Source of the DNA: Rhodobacter calidifons
GTDB taxonomy: Bacteria > Pseudomonadota > Alphaproteobacteria > Rhodobacterales > Rhodobacteraceae
Direction of reading: 5' to 3'
NCBI RefSeq assembly: GCF_011174775.1
Contig: NZ_JAANHS010000006.1
Location: 124,001-188,000, forward strand
DNA: 64,000 nt
Shown here: piece by piece, positions 8,490 to 17,474 of the stretch
How positions within the stretch are numbered: position 1 is the stretch's first letter
Layout: every line of letters starts with the position of its first letter
Translations under genes and position numbers: made by a program
The notes under the pieces: model-generated
What the model was told of the DNA's origin: nothing
The model's database searches: none
The model's input: only the letters and a program-made list of their open reading frames with translations

Positions 8490-9419
8490 TCATCCGGCCG
8501 CTTGCGATTGGCGCAGCAACGCCGCCAGCCCGTCCTCCAGCGTCACCTCTGCCGTCACGCCCAGCACCGCACGGGCGCGGTTCGGGTCGCCCAGAGAATC
8601 CCGGATATCGCCCACCCGGGGGTCGCCATGCTGCACCACCGGCACCCGCCCATGCAGCCGCGCCAGCGTGTCGATCAGCGCCAGAAGCGTCGTTGTCCGG
8701 CCGGTGCAGATGTTGAACACCTCTCCGGCGGCCTGCGGCGCGTGCGCCATCGCCGCCATGAGGAACCGCACGACATCGGCGACATAGACGAAATCCCGCG
8801 TCTGCAAGCCGTCCCCGAACACCGTCACCGGCAGGCCCTGCGCCAGGCGGCTGTTGAAGATCGAGATCACCCCCGAATAGGCCGAAGAGGGATCCTGTCG
8901 CGGGCCATAGATGTTGAACGGCCGCAGGCCTACCGTCGGCAGGCCATGCACCCCCATCGCGATGCGACCGTGCAGTTCCGATCCCAGCTTGTCCACGCCA
9001 TAGGGTGTTCGCGGGCGCGGCACGCGCGCCTCGTCCACCGCCCCCGGACCCGCATCGCCATAGACTGCGGCGGAGGAGGTATAGACCACCGGCACGCGCC
9101 CCGCCCGCGCCGCTGCCTCGAACACCGTCACGGTTCCGGTCTGATTGGTCACATGCCCTTCGCGCCAGTGTTCGTTGCAATAGGCGACCGAGGCGATCCC
9201 GGCCAGGTGGAACACCCCCGCACAGCCCGCAATGGCCCGCGCCACGGCATCGGGGTCCGCCACATCCCCCTCGATCACCCGTGCCTCGGGGGCCAGATTG
9301 GCCCGCTTGCCGGTGGACAGGTTGTCCAGCACGACCACCTCATCGCCCCGCGCCAGCAGCGCATCGGCCAGATGCGACCCGACAAAACCGCAGCCCCCGG
9401 TGATAAGATACCTTGCCAT
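8490..9419 (-). CDS. NAD-dependent nucleotide-sugar epimerase/dehydratase (GalE/WbpP-like, extended SDR)
   Basis: A 309-residue extended short-chain dehydrogenase/reductase. Visible elements: NAD-binding ITGGCGFVGSHL (residues 6-17), LDNLSTGK, FHLAG, YTSSAAVYG near 113-121, the catalytic pair Y140-x3-K144, LRPFNIYGPRQ and VFGDGLQTRDFVYVADV. The family interconverts UDP-sugars (UDP-glucose/galactose or their N-acetyl or uronic forms) or reduces and dehydrates GDP/dTDP-sugars. Substrate choice cannot be decided here. It supplies an activated sugar to the neighbouring glycosyltransferases. About 260 bases separate it from the GT4 gene on the same strand, so a separate promoter is possible. Confidence 0.87.
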   Translation of the reverse strand: MARYLITGGCGFVGSHLADALLARGDEVVVLDNLSTGKRANLAPEARVIEGDVADPDAVARAIAGCAGVFHLAGIASVAYCNEHWREGHVTNQTGTVTVFEAAARAGRVPVVYTSSAAVYGDAGPGAVDEARVPRPRTPYGVDKLGSELHGRIAMGVHGLPTVGLRPFNIYGPRQDPSSAYSGVISIFNSRLAQGLPVTVFGDGLQTRDFVYVADVVRFLMAAMAHAPQAAGEVFNICTGRTTTLLALIDTLARLHGRVPVVQHGDPRVGDIRDSLGDPNRARAVLGVTAEVTLEDGLAALLRQSQAAG

Positions 9420-9538
9420 CTCGATACCGTCCCCAAATCCCGATCATCCGCCGGCGCTGCCGCGCTGCATCCTCATGTCGCCATGCGCCCGGCTGTGGGA
9501 AGGCGAACAGGTCTTTCCCGCCGCCCGGGCAAGAAACT

Positions 9539-11023
9539 TCATCTTGGCGCACCGCGCTGCTCGGATCGCTTCTGCCGCCTCTGCACAGGGCCGGGCTCCT
9601 CCGGCATCAGCCAGCTTGCACGCATGCTGCGCGCCTCGGGAACGACTGTGCCCTCGGTCCCGGCGATCTCGCTTGCGGGTCGGAACACCGTGATGCCCGC
9701 GATCGCCCCTGCGGTCAGCCATACGTAATTGACCAGGCCCGAGTTCGGCAGAAGGTCAACCAGCGCGGCGCTGAGCAGGACGGCCATCCCCGGCATGAGA
9801 TAGGACGGACCAAGGGTCTTGCGGCGCAGGGCATAAAGCAGGATCGGAACCGTCAGCATGCCGAAGCGGCCGATATACCCAAGCCAGCCAAAGACGCCAA
9901 TGAAGGCGAGCCAGATGCCATCGGTGATGCTGGTCATCTCTCCGGTCTGCGGATCGAAGATCGAGTTGCGTCCCCAGCTGCCCCAACCCGCCAGCGGCTT
10001 GAGGTTTGCCTTGGTCAACAGCTCATCCTCGTTGTCCAGCCGGAATTTCAGCGAGGCGGCACGCTCCTCGTCGACCGAAAGCGCCAGCTCGTAGGCGGCC
10101 TCGACCGGGATCCAGCCGGCCCCGCGCAGCATCGGGTAAAGCATGACGATGACGGCAATGCCGACCGACAGCGCCGTCTGAAGCCGCTTGCCGAGCAGCA
10201 GAACGATCAGCATCGAAGGCACGGCGATCACCAGGGCACCAAGGCTCTTCGACAGATAGAGTACCAGAAGCAGCCACAGAGTGGCGGCCAGCCAGGGAAA
10301 GGCAAGTCGCCCCTCCCGCCGGGCTTCCCGGAACAGGACCGCGGACGCAATGATCGCGAGGCAGAAATAGATGCCCACCATCAGACCGTGGTTCAGGAAG
10401 ACCACCGGACGGAAGCCGCCGGCCCGGATGTGCTGGACGAAATCGGACGGAAAGAAGCCGTAGACCCAAGTGTGCAGTTGCGGCGACAGCCGCACTTCGA
10501 CCAGCGCGGGGACAGTATAGATCAGACCGCCGATGGCAAAGGCTTCCAGCAGTGCGCGATGACCGGCCTGCGTGTTAAGGTAGCGCAGGCCAAGCCAGAA
10601 CGGCAGCAGCGCCACTACGATCTGAGAGATCAGCCCCCAGGCGTCATATAGCCTCAGTCCCGGCAGAAAGGTGCGGCCGTCGATGATCGGCTCGGTGTTG
10701 GTCATCACCGTCAGGATCGGGGTCACGAGCACCATAAGCAGAAGTCCTAGCAGGATCTGCCGGCCGATCCGGGCCGAGACCTCCATGGTGGGGGTCTGCC
10801 TTGGCGCCAGGATCAGGCAAAGCAACAGCGCCGAAACCGCAGGCACCAGGCTGCGGTCGATGGGCGGAAGCATGGGGAACTTGATGACCGTCGCCGAGGG
10901 AAGAAAGAGATGACCGCCGATGATCGTCCAGGCCAGGGCCCGTTCAAGGGACAGCATGCGGAACAGCACCACGGCGGCAAGCGGCGCGGCAAACAGAACG
11001 AGATAGGCAAAGACGTTCGGCAT
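9539..11023 (-). CDS. O-antigen ligase / EPS polymerase-like membrane protein
   Basis: A 494-residue protein rich in hydrophobic segments (about 10-12), starting MPNVFAYLVLFAAPL at 11023; upstream codons in the frame look non-coding. A large loop in the middle third (LSPQLHTWVYGFFPSDFV...RAGGFRPVVFLNHG) resembles the periplasmic loop of Wzy/WaaL-type proteins. Such proteins join lipid-linked repeat units into polymer at the outer face of the inner membrane. The closing 50 residues are polar. Sequence similarity in this family is weak, so ligase and polymerase cannot be told apart. No exosortase motif is seen. Confidence 0.75.
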   Translation of the reverse strand: MPNVFAYLVLFAAPLAAVVLFRMLSLERALAWTIIGGHLFLPSATVIKFPMLPPIDRSLVPAVSALLLCLILAPRQTPTMEVSARIGRQILLGLLLMVLVTPILTVMTNTEPIIDGRTFLPGLRLYDAWGLISQIVVALLPFWLGLRYLNTQAGHRALLEAFAIGGLIYTVPALVEVRLSPQLHTWVYGFFPSDFVQHIRAGGFRPVVFLNHGLMVGIYFCLAIIASAVLFREARREGRLAFPWLAATLWLLLVLYLSKSLGALVIAVPSMLIVLLLGKRLQTALSVGIAVIVMLYPMLRGAGWIPVEAAYELALSVDEERAASLKFRLDNEDELLTKANLKPLAGWGSWGRNSIFDPQTGEMTSITDGIWLAFIGVFGWLGYIGRFGMLTVPILLYALRRKTLGPSYLMPGMAVLLSAALVDLLPNSGLVNYVWLTAGAIAGITVFRPASEIAGTEGTVVPEARSMRASWLMPEEPGPVQRRQKRSEQRGAPR

Positions 11024-11199
11024 CACGTCCCGTCCACAGGCACTGACTGTCCCCCTTCTAGCCGGTCCGTCGCCCAAGGAAAATGGCTGCCTGTCGTCCC
11101 TGTGCCGGCGCAAGAGGGTTCCCGTGGCGCCCGCCCTTGGAAGGCTGCGGGATTTGTGGTTTCTGGCGCCATGACCGACCAAGGCTGCCAGCGTTCACC

Positions 11200-12171
11200 G
11201 TGACCCATCCTTCGCCCCCTTCCGGCGGCCTCGGGGCCGTGATCATCGGGCGCAACGAGGGTGCGCGGCTGGTGGCCTGCCTTGCCTCGTTTCCCGCCTG
11301 GGTGCGGCCGCTTGTCTATGTCGATTCCGGGTCCACCGACGGCAGCCCGGCAGCGGCGCGTGCGGCCGGGGCAGAGGTCGTGGCGCTGGACATGGCGATC
11401 CCCTTTACAGCGGCCCGGGCCCGCAATGCGGGCCTGGCGCGGTTGCTGGAGGTCGGCGGACCCGAATTCGTTCAGTTCGTCGATGGCGACTGCCGGCTGC
11501 AACCCGGCTGGCTGCCGGTCGCGCGCGCCTTCCTTGAAGCGCATCCCGAGGCGGCTGTTGTCTGCGGCCGGCGGCGCGAGATGCGGCCCGAGGTCTCGAT
11601 CTGGAACCGGCTTTGCGATGCGGAATGGGACACGCCGGTCGGGCTGGCAAAGGCCTGCGGCGGGGATGCGCTGATGCGGGTGCGCGCGGTGCAGGCCGTG
11701 GAGGGCTATGATCCGCGCCTGATCGCGGGCGAGGAGCCGGAGTTGTGTGTGCGACTGCGGGCCGCGGGCTGGCAGGTCTGGCGGATCGACGAGGAGATGA
11801 CGCTGCATGACGCCGCGATGACGCGGATAGGCCAGTGGTGGAAGCGGACCCGGCGCGGCGGCCATGCCTTCGCCGAGGGCGCCGCTCTGCACGGCGCTCC
11901 GCCGGAACGGCACTGGGTGGCTGAGACGCGCCGGGCGCTGCTCTGGGGGGCGGTCCTTCCCGTCGCGGCCTTGGCTGGCGCGCTAGTGACGCCCTGGGCG
12001 CTGCTTCTGCTGGCGCTCTATCCGGTGCAGGTTCTGCGACTGGCGCGTCGGTATGGCTGGGAGCGCGCGCTGTTCATGACGCTGGCGAAGTTCCCCGAGG
12101 CGCAGGGCGTACTGGAATACTGGCTGAACCGCCTGCGGCGACGGCGGTCGGGATTGATCGAGTACAAGTAG
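11200..12171 (+). CDS. Glycosyltransferase, GT2 family, with C-terminal membrane segment
   Basis: About 323 residues from GTG 11200. The GT-A fold markers are LGAVIIGRNEGARL, VDSGSTDGS, and the metal-binding FVDGDC (DxD-like). GGDALMRVRAVQAVEGYDP and GEEPELCVRLRAAGW follow in the acceptor half. A hydrophobic stretch near residues 245-280 (WGAVLPVAALAGALV and onward) should anchor it in the inner membrane. It diverges from the polymerase-like gene, with which it shares an intergenic region of about 175 bases. The start is uncertain because the frame is open upstream to 11083. Donor and acceptor unknown. Confidence 0.82.
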   Translation: MTHPSPPSGGLGAVIIGRNEGARLVACLASFPAWVRPLVYVDSGSTDGSPAAARAAGAEVVALDMAIPFTAARARNAGLARLLEVGGPEFVQFVDGDCRLQPGWLPVARAFLEAHPEAAVVCGRRREMRPEVSIWNRLCDAEWDTPVGLAKACGGDALMRVRAVQAVEGYDPRLIAGEEPELCVRLRAAGWQVWRIDEEMTLHDAAMTRIGQWWKRTRRGGHAFAEGAALHGAPPERHWVAETRRALLWGAVLPVAALAGALVTPWALLLLALYPVQVLRLARRYGWERALFMTLAKFPEAQGVLEYWLNRLRRRRSGLIEYK

Positions 12172-12248
12172 GCGCGGCTCCTTGTGCGCCTGTGGCTTCT
12201 CGCCGCGGTGGCAGCGACGAGCGGTCGGCGGCCGACGAGGAGCCCCGG

Positions 12249-13538
12249 TCACGGCCGCAGGCGGCCATCCGGGCCGCCCTTGCGGAAAAGTTCGGCCAGC
12301 CAGGCGCCTTCGCGGGCGATGTCGTGCTCCTGCTCGACCGCCCGGCGCCCGGCCTCGCCCAGCCGCGCCGAAAGCTCTGGGTCGGCCATCAGCTGCATCA
12401 TCCGCTCGGCAAGGGTGCTCACATCGCCGGGCGGCACGGTGAAGCCGGTCACGCCGTCCTGCACCAGTTCCGGCACGCCCGCCACGCGGCTGGCGACGAC
12501 GGGGATCTGGCTGGCCAGCGCCTCCATATAGACCACAGGTAGGCCTTCGGCGAAGGAGGGCAGGACCAGCATGTCGGAAGTGGACAGCAGCTCGGCCACC
12601 TGCGGCTGGGTCATGAAACCGGCAAAGCGGACCGAACCCGCGATGCCGAGCTCGGCCGCCCGCGCCTCGGCCGGGGCGCGGGCCGGGCCGTCGCCGGCAA
12701 GCGTCAACGTGGCATCGGGATGGACTTTCAGCACCTCGGCCATCGCCTCGATCAGCAGAAGCGCGCCCTTCACCGGGTCAAGCCGGCCTACGAAGGCCAC
12801 GCGCTTGCCGAAGCCGGGCGCGGCGCGGCGGTAGAGCGCCGGATCGACGCCGCAATGGACGATGGCGATCTTGCCCCAATGCGCAGGGTCCGAGAACAGC
12901 ATCAACTGCGCGCGGCAGAAATGGGTGATGGCGACCACGAACTGCGCCCGCGCGATCTTTTCCGGCAGGGCCCAGCGGTCCACCTCGAAGAAGATCGCGG
13001 GGCCGTGTTCGGTGAAGCTGTAGGGGATACCGGCCAGTTTCGCGGCCAGGACGGCGACCGAGCAGCTGGAATTGCCGAAATGGTTGTGCAGGTGGCGGGC
13101 CTTCACCTTGCGCAGATGGTCGGCCAGGACGGCGGCTTCCACAAAGTAGAAGATCTGCCACAGCAACGCCTTCAGCCCCGGCGCGCGCATCCGGATGGCC
13201 AGTGCCAGCGTGGAGAGCCAGGTTCCGGGGGATCGCAGCAGGGCGCCCAGATGCGCCTGCATCAGGCGCAGCGGGTTCTTCGCGGCGGCGATCACGTAGA
13301 AGGTTTCGGCGCGGGCCTGTTGTTCCTCGGCCCCCTTGAACTCTGACGCGGGCGGGCGGCGGATCGAGCAGGTGACAACGGGGACACCGGCCGCGCGCAC
13401 CGCCTGCACCTCGCGCAGGATGAAGGTGTGCGAGACCTTGGGGTAATCGCCGGTGAGATAGGCGACGGGGCCGGGCGCGACGGTGCCTGCGGCATCCGTC
13501 GCCTGGACTGTTGCCGCTCCGGGGGGATCTGCCATCAT
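12249..13538 (-). CDS. Glycosyltransferase, GT4 / group 1 family
   Basis: About 429 residues. PGPVAYLTGDYPKVSHTFILREV opens the N-terminal domain; the C-terminal domain has VAFVGRLDPVKGALLLIEAM, TLTLAGDGP and the EX7E motif in FAEGLPVVYMEALA. I chose ATG 13538 because it overlaps the stop of the upstream gene as ATGA, the usual coupling in this locus; an in-frame ATG at 13553 would add five residues. It resembles colanic-acid-type transferases (WcaL-like) in the first 60 residues. It converges with the GT2 gene at 11200-12171, leaving a 77-base gap. Confidence 0.87.
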   Translation of the reverse strand: MMADPPGAATVQATDAAGTVAPGPVAYLTGDYPKVSHTFILREVQAVRAAGVPVVTCSIRRPPASEFKGAEEQQARAETFYVIAAAKNPLRLMQAHLGALLRSPGTWLSTLALAIRMRAPGLKALLWQIFYFVEAAVLADHLRKVKARHLHNHFGNSSCSVAVLAAKLAGIPYSFTEHGPAIFFEVDRWALPEKIARAQFVVAITHFCRAQLMLFSDPAHWGKIAIVHCGVDPALYRRAAPGFGKRVAFVGRLDPVKGALLLIEAMAEVLKVHPDATLTLAGDGPARAPAEARAAELGIAGSVRFAGFMTQPQVAELLSTSDMLVLPSFAEGLPVVYMEALASQIPVVASRVAGVPELVQDGVTGFTVPPGDVSTLAERMMQLMADPELSARLGEAGRRAVEQEHDIAREGAWLAELFRKGGPDGRLRP

Positions 13539-14371
13539 CGCCCGCGCGCCCATCCGCTTTCCCTGGGCCGCAGCCGGACCGCAAAATGCACCAGAAGATA
13601 GACGAGGAAGCTGACCGGCATCCGAGTTGCAATCGCATGCAAGGCTCCGATTGTCACAGGGGGCTTGCCCTCGTTCCGCATCAACTCGGGGTAGCGCTGT
13701 CGTAACTCCTCAACCCCGGCATCCTGACGTTGACGCACGCGCACGAGGTTGGCCAGTCCTTCGATCATCGGCCAGTGATAGCGCGCTGGAACTTCGATCC
13801 GTTCCGAAGGAGTGAAATGCAGGCGGACAAAGGTATCGTCCGAGATGATGGCCGGAAACGCGCCCCAGCGGGCGCGTCCGGCCGGGTTCACCGCGAAGAG
13901 ACCGGCGCCGACCGCGCCGCCCTGTACGAAGGGGAGCCGCGTCCAGACGCGGGCGTAATGGCGGGTGATCCAGGATCGCGCGGGCGCCACGGCAAGCGCT
14001 CCGGTGGCATAGCGCGGCTCTTCGGTGGCAAGGGCTGCGATCAATTGACCCAGAAGATCCGGGTCGCAGGTGACATCGGCATCAAGGTATAGCCGCGCCC
14101 GTCCGGTAGCGGCACGATCACCGGCGTTAAGCGCGTTGAGCTTGCCCGCCTCGGCCAGGTCGAGAACCTGCGTCCCCCAGCCGCGCGCGGCGATCTGTGG
14201 AACGAAGCCCCGTGCAATGGCGACCGTGCTGTCGGTGCAGGCGTTCGCAACAACGATGATCTCGACCGACCGTGCTGAGGAATCCTGCGCGAGCAGTGCC
14301 CCAATGCACCGCGCGAGCCAGTCGGCCTCGTTATGCGCGGGAATGATGACACTGATGTCGTAAACGTGCAT
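13535..14371 (-). CDS. Glycosyltransferase, GT2 family
   Basis: A 278-residue GT-A enzyme: ISVIIPAHNEADWL (residues 6-19), VVANACTDSTVAIA, the acceptor-side KLNALNAGDRAA, the metal-binding YLDADVTCDPD (DxD) and a C-terminal hydrophobic stretch (MPVSFLVYLLVHFAV). It is the first gene of a two-gene minus-strand operon, coupled by ATGA overlap to the GT4 gene at 12249-13538. It faces the WecG-like gene across a 263-base divergent promoter region. Sugar specificity unknown. Confidence 0.87.
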   Translation of the reverse strand: MHVYDISVIIPAHNEADWLARCIGALLAQDSSARSVEIIVVANACTDSTVAIARGFVPQIAARGWGTQVLDLAEAGKLNALNAGDRAATGRARLYLDADVTCDPDLLGQLIAALATEEPRYATGALAVAPARSWITRHYARVWTRLPFVQGGAVGAGLFAVNPAGRARWGAFPAIISDDTFVRLHFTPSERIEVPARYHWPMIEGLANLVRVRQRQDAGVEELRQRYPELMRNEGKPPVTIGALHAIATRMPVSFLVYLLVHFAVRLRPRESGWARGR

Positions 14372-14634
14372 GGTATCGCGGATGAAATCGGCAGGCCGGC
14401 TTGACCGTGGCGGATTAGCCGGGCGGGATCAAGCACACAACGGAATGCTACGGCAATGTGCAAAGACTTTTGCCGCAACGGAAACAGTCGAATTTCATGA
14501 GAACGATTACGACCATGTGCCGTTCCGGTTCTGATGCTCTGGCGGAAAGGGCTTGTGCGGCGGGCAACTATCCCCTTCTGTCCCGACCGTGTTGATGTAA
14601 CAAACGACGGTGACGAGGGGTTTACAGGGCGGAA

Positions 14635-15435
14635 ATGGACTCGGGTAGAGGCAGGCACGATCAGAAGGGGCAGGCGGAGGTGTCGCGGCCCCTGTCCTTG
14701 GTCAACGTTCCAACCGAAGCGGCTCTTCTGTCCGACATCGAGACCTTGCTGGCTCGCGGAGAGGGATTTTCTGTCGCCACGATCAACCTCGATCATGTAG
14801 TCAAGTTGCGCCGCTCCCCGGCGTTCCAGGCGGCCTATCTTGCGCAGACCCATGTGGTGGCGGACGGCAATCCGATCGTGTGGCTGTCGCATCTGGCCGG
14901 ACGGCGCGAGGTGGCGCTGGTCCCGGGGTCGGAACTGATCGCGCCGGTCGCGGCGATGGCGGCAAGGCTTGGGGTGCCCCTGGCCTTTCTGGGGTCCACC
15001 GAACCCGTGCTGCGCGCTGCGGCCGACAGGCTGGTGGCCGATCATCCAGGGCTGAAGGTCGTGGCCTGCCTGGCGCCACCCTACGGTTTCGACCCGGAAA
15101 GCTCGGCGGCGGATGATCTCATCGACCGCGTGGCGGCATCCGGGGCGCGGATCTGCCTTCTGGCTCTGGGCGCTCCGAAGCAGGAGATGCTGGCGGCCCG
15201 TGGCCTGGCGCGGCAGCCGGGGCTTGGCTTCCTGTCGATCGGCGCCGGGCTTGACTTTATCGCCGGCCACCAGACGCGGGCGCCGGTCTGGGTGCGCAGG
15301 ATCGCGATGGAATGGCTGTGGCGGATGCTGTCGAACCCGCGCAGGCTGGCGCGGCGCTATCTGGACTGCGCGCTGGTGCTGCCATCGCTGACCATCGCGG
15401 CCCTGCGGGCACGCGGAGAGGGACAGGGGCAATGA
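14635..15435 (+). CDS. WecG/TagA/CpsF family glycosyltransferase (GT26)
   Basis: A 266-residue protein with the family pattern: ATINLDHVVKLRR near residues 48-60 (N51), the catalytic-type ADGNPIVW with D77, FLGSTEPVLRAAADRL, LGAPKQE and SIGAGLDFIAGHQTRAPVW. Family members add the second sugar, often ManNAc or a uronate-type hexose, to undecaprenyl-diphospho-sugar at the inner membrane. It therefore probably acts right after the ExoY-type initiating enzyme. Its stop overlaps the ATG of the next gene (ATGA at 15432-15435). The first 17 residues are polar and a later start is possible. Confidence 0.88.
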   Translation: MDSGRGRHDQKGQAEVSRPLSLVNVPTEAALLSDIETLLARGEGFSVATINLDHVVKLRRSPAFQAAYLAQTHVVADGNPIVWLSHLAGRREVALVPGSELIAPVAAMAARLGVPLAFLGSTEPVLRAAADRLVADHPGLKVVACLAPPYGFDPESSAADDLIDRVAASGARICLLALGAPKQEMLAARGLARQPGLGFLSIGAGLDFIAGHQTRAPVWVRRIAMEWLWRMLSNPRRLARRYLDCALVLPSLTIAALRARGEGQGQ

Positions 15436-16409
15436 CCCGCGCGCAGCCAGAAGGCCCGACCGTCCTGACCGTGCTGTTGAACTGGCGCACGGCCGACATG
15501 ACCCTGCGGGCCGCCGACAGCGCCGAAAGGGCGATGCAGGGCATCGCGGGCGGCATCGTGGTGGTGGACAACGATTCCGGCGACGGCTCGTTCGAGAAGA
15601 TGAGCGCGGCTCTGAAGGATCGCCCCCGGTTCCGCGTGGTGCAATCGGGCCGCAACGGCGGCTTCGGCGCGGGCAACAATGTCGGCATCCGGCTGGGCCT
15701 GCCGGGCGGGGAGCGGCCGGATTTTGTCTATATCCTGAACTCGGACGCCTTCCCGGCCCCGGACGCGATCCGGCGGCTGCTGGATTACCTGGAAGCCCAT
15801 CCGAAGGTCGGCATCGCCGGCAGCTACATCCACGGGCCGGACGGCGAAGCGCATGTAACTTGTTTCCGGTTCCCCTCGGTCGCCTCGGAATTCGAGGGCG
15901 CGGCGCGGACCGGGCCGATCTCGCGGCTGTTGCGCCACAGGTCGGTGGCCATTGGCGTGCCCGAGGTGACGGGGCCGGTCGATTGGCTGGCCGGCGCCAG
16001 CATGATGCTGCGCGAAGCGGTGATCCGCGAGGTCGGGATCTTCGACGAGACCTTCTTCCTGTATTTCGAGGAAACCGACCTCTGCCGCCGCGCGGCCGAG
16101 GCCGGCTGGCCGACGCATTTCGTCAGGGAAAGCCGGGTGGAACATATCGGATCGGTCTCGACCGGGATGAAGGGCTGGAAGCGGGTGCCGGGCTACTGGT
16201 TCGACAGCCGCTGGCACTATTTTCGCAAATCGGGGGGCACGGCGCGGGCGGTGGCGGCGACGGCTGCCCATGTTGCGGGCGGATTGATCCTGCGGATGCG
16301 GCGGGTGGTGCAGCCGTCGATCCCGCCCGGACCGCCGCATTTCCTGCGCGATCTTGTCGGCCATGCCTTCCGTCGGCTGGTCGGGAAACAGGGTGTTGAC
16401 GCGAAGTAG
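15432..16409 (+). CDS. Glycosyltransferase, GT2 family (rhamnosyltransferase-like)
   Basis: About 325 residues from ATG 15432, coupled to the WecG-like gene by an ATGA overlap. It carries TVLLNWRTADMTLRAADS, VVVDNDSGDGS, SGRNGGFGAGNNVGIR, the metal-binding YILNSDAFP, GASMMLREAVIREVGIFDE and FLYFEETDLCRRAAEAGW. This set is characteristic of the GT2 branch that includes dTDP-rhamnosyltransferases such as WbbL, but no dTDP-rhamnose synthesis genes are in the window, so the donor sugar is left open. Predicted cytoplasmic, membrane-associated. Confidence 0.87.
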   Translation: MTRAQPEGPTVLTVLLNWRTADMTLRAADSAERAMQGIAGGIVVVDNDSGDGSFEKMSAALKDRPRFRVVQSGRNGGFGAGNNVGIRLGLPGGERPDFVYILNSDAFPAPDAIRRLLDYLEAHPKVGIAGSYIHGPDGEAHVTCFRFPSVASEFEGAARTGPISRLLRHRSVAIGVPEVTGPVDWLAGASMMLREAVIREVGIFDETFFLYFEETDLCRRAAEAGWPTHFVRESRVEHIGSVSTGMKGWKRVPGYWFDSRWHYFRKSGGTARAVAATAAHVAGGLILRMRRVVQPSIPPGPPHFLRDLVGHAFRRLVGKQGVDAK

Positions 16410-16469
16410 CTTGGTTCTGCGTGGGAAGTGCCGCACTATGCCTTGGGACTTCCTTTGCAAAGGACGCCA

Positions 16470-17474
16470 ATGAACGCGCCCTCGCACGAACCCCGTTGCC
16501 CAAGCTGCGGCACGCGGGCGTCTGATCTGGCACTCTGGCTGGACATCCCCTTGGACGTCAAGACCGCCCGGCCGATCAACTCGGGGCGGCTGGTCTGGTG
16601 TCCGGCCTGCGACCTGGGACTGATGCGCCGGGCGCTGACGCCTGAGGAGTTGCGCGAAAGCTACGACATCTCGGCCTATTACACCCACGGCCAGTCGCAT
16701 TTCCCGGAAGTGCGCGCCAGCCTGGCCGAGCGGGTGCTGGTCAAGTTGGCCTGGCTGACCGACCGCGGGCGCATGATGGATGCGGATCGGCTGCTGACCC
16801 TGCAACCGCAGCCTGGCCGGGTGCTGGACATCGGCTGCGGCGGTGGCGACTTTGTCGCCGGGCTGGCCGCGCCGGGGCGGGCGCTGTTCGGTGTGGAGCC
16901 CGACCCCCAGGCGCGCGAGGTGGCTGCGGGAAGGGGCGTGGTGGTCTAAGCGGGCACCGCCGAAGCCATTCCACCGGCCCTTGCAGGACAGACATTCGAT
17001 CTGGTGCTGATGACCCATGTGCTGGAACATTGCGCCGATCCGGCGCTGGCCTTGCGCAACGTGCGCGCTCTGCTGGCGCCTGGCGGCGGGTTCTACTGCG
17101 AGGTGCCGAACTGCGCGGCGCTGCATTTCCAGACCTATGCCGAGATTTCCGAGATGCTGGACGTGCCGCGCCATGTGCATTTCTTCACCGGCCGGTCCTT
17201 GCGCCGGTTGATGGAGCAGGCCGGTTTCGCAATTGTGGAAGAAGTGCACCACGGTCATACCCGGCATTTCACGCCGGGCTGGCGGGCCTGGGAGAACCTC
17301 GCCCATCGGCGGCTGCAAGAACGCGGCGGTGCGCGCCACACCCCGCGCCGCAGTCTGGCCCGCGACCTGGCACTTCTCGCCCGTTCGGCCTTTGCCGCGC
17401 CGGATCGGAAATACGACTGCGTGGGCCTGTTCGTCCGGGCGTCGGTCAGGGCCGGAACTGAAAGTCCCGGCTGA
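16470..17474 (+). pseudogene. Zinc-ribbon class I SAM-dependent methyltransferase, interrupted by an in-frame TAA
   Basis: Both halves lie in one frame and form a single 335-codon protein broken by TAA at 16947-16949. The first half (from ATG 16470, with AAAGGA upstream) has a zinc ribbon (CPSCG near residue 10, CPACD about 35 later) and the SAM-binding motif VLDIGCGGGDF. The second half continues exactly where the fold demands: AGTAEAIP, FDLVLMTHVLEH, LLAPGGGFYCEVPN, FFTGRSLRRLMEQAGF. Similar enzymes methylate nucleotide sugars or glycans. One base change from TAC, TAT, CAA or GAA would explain the stop, as would a sequencing error or readthrough. No other lesion is seen, so the break is recent or artefactual. 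The 3' end overlaps the barrel gene by 29 bases. Confidence 0.8.

Noticed and set aside
11171-11203. Ten-codon frame whose stop overlaps the GTG start of the GT2 gene, like a coupling leader peptide
   Set aside because: No ribosome-binding site before its ATG; the overlap is easily chance.
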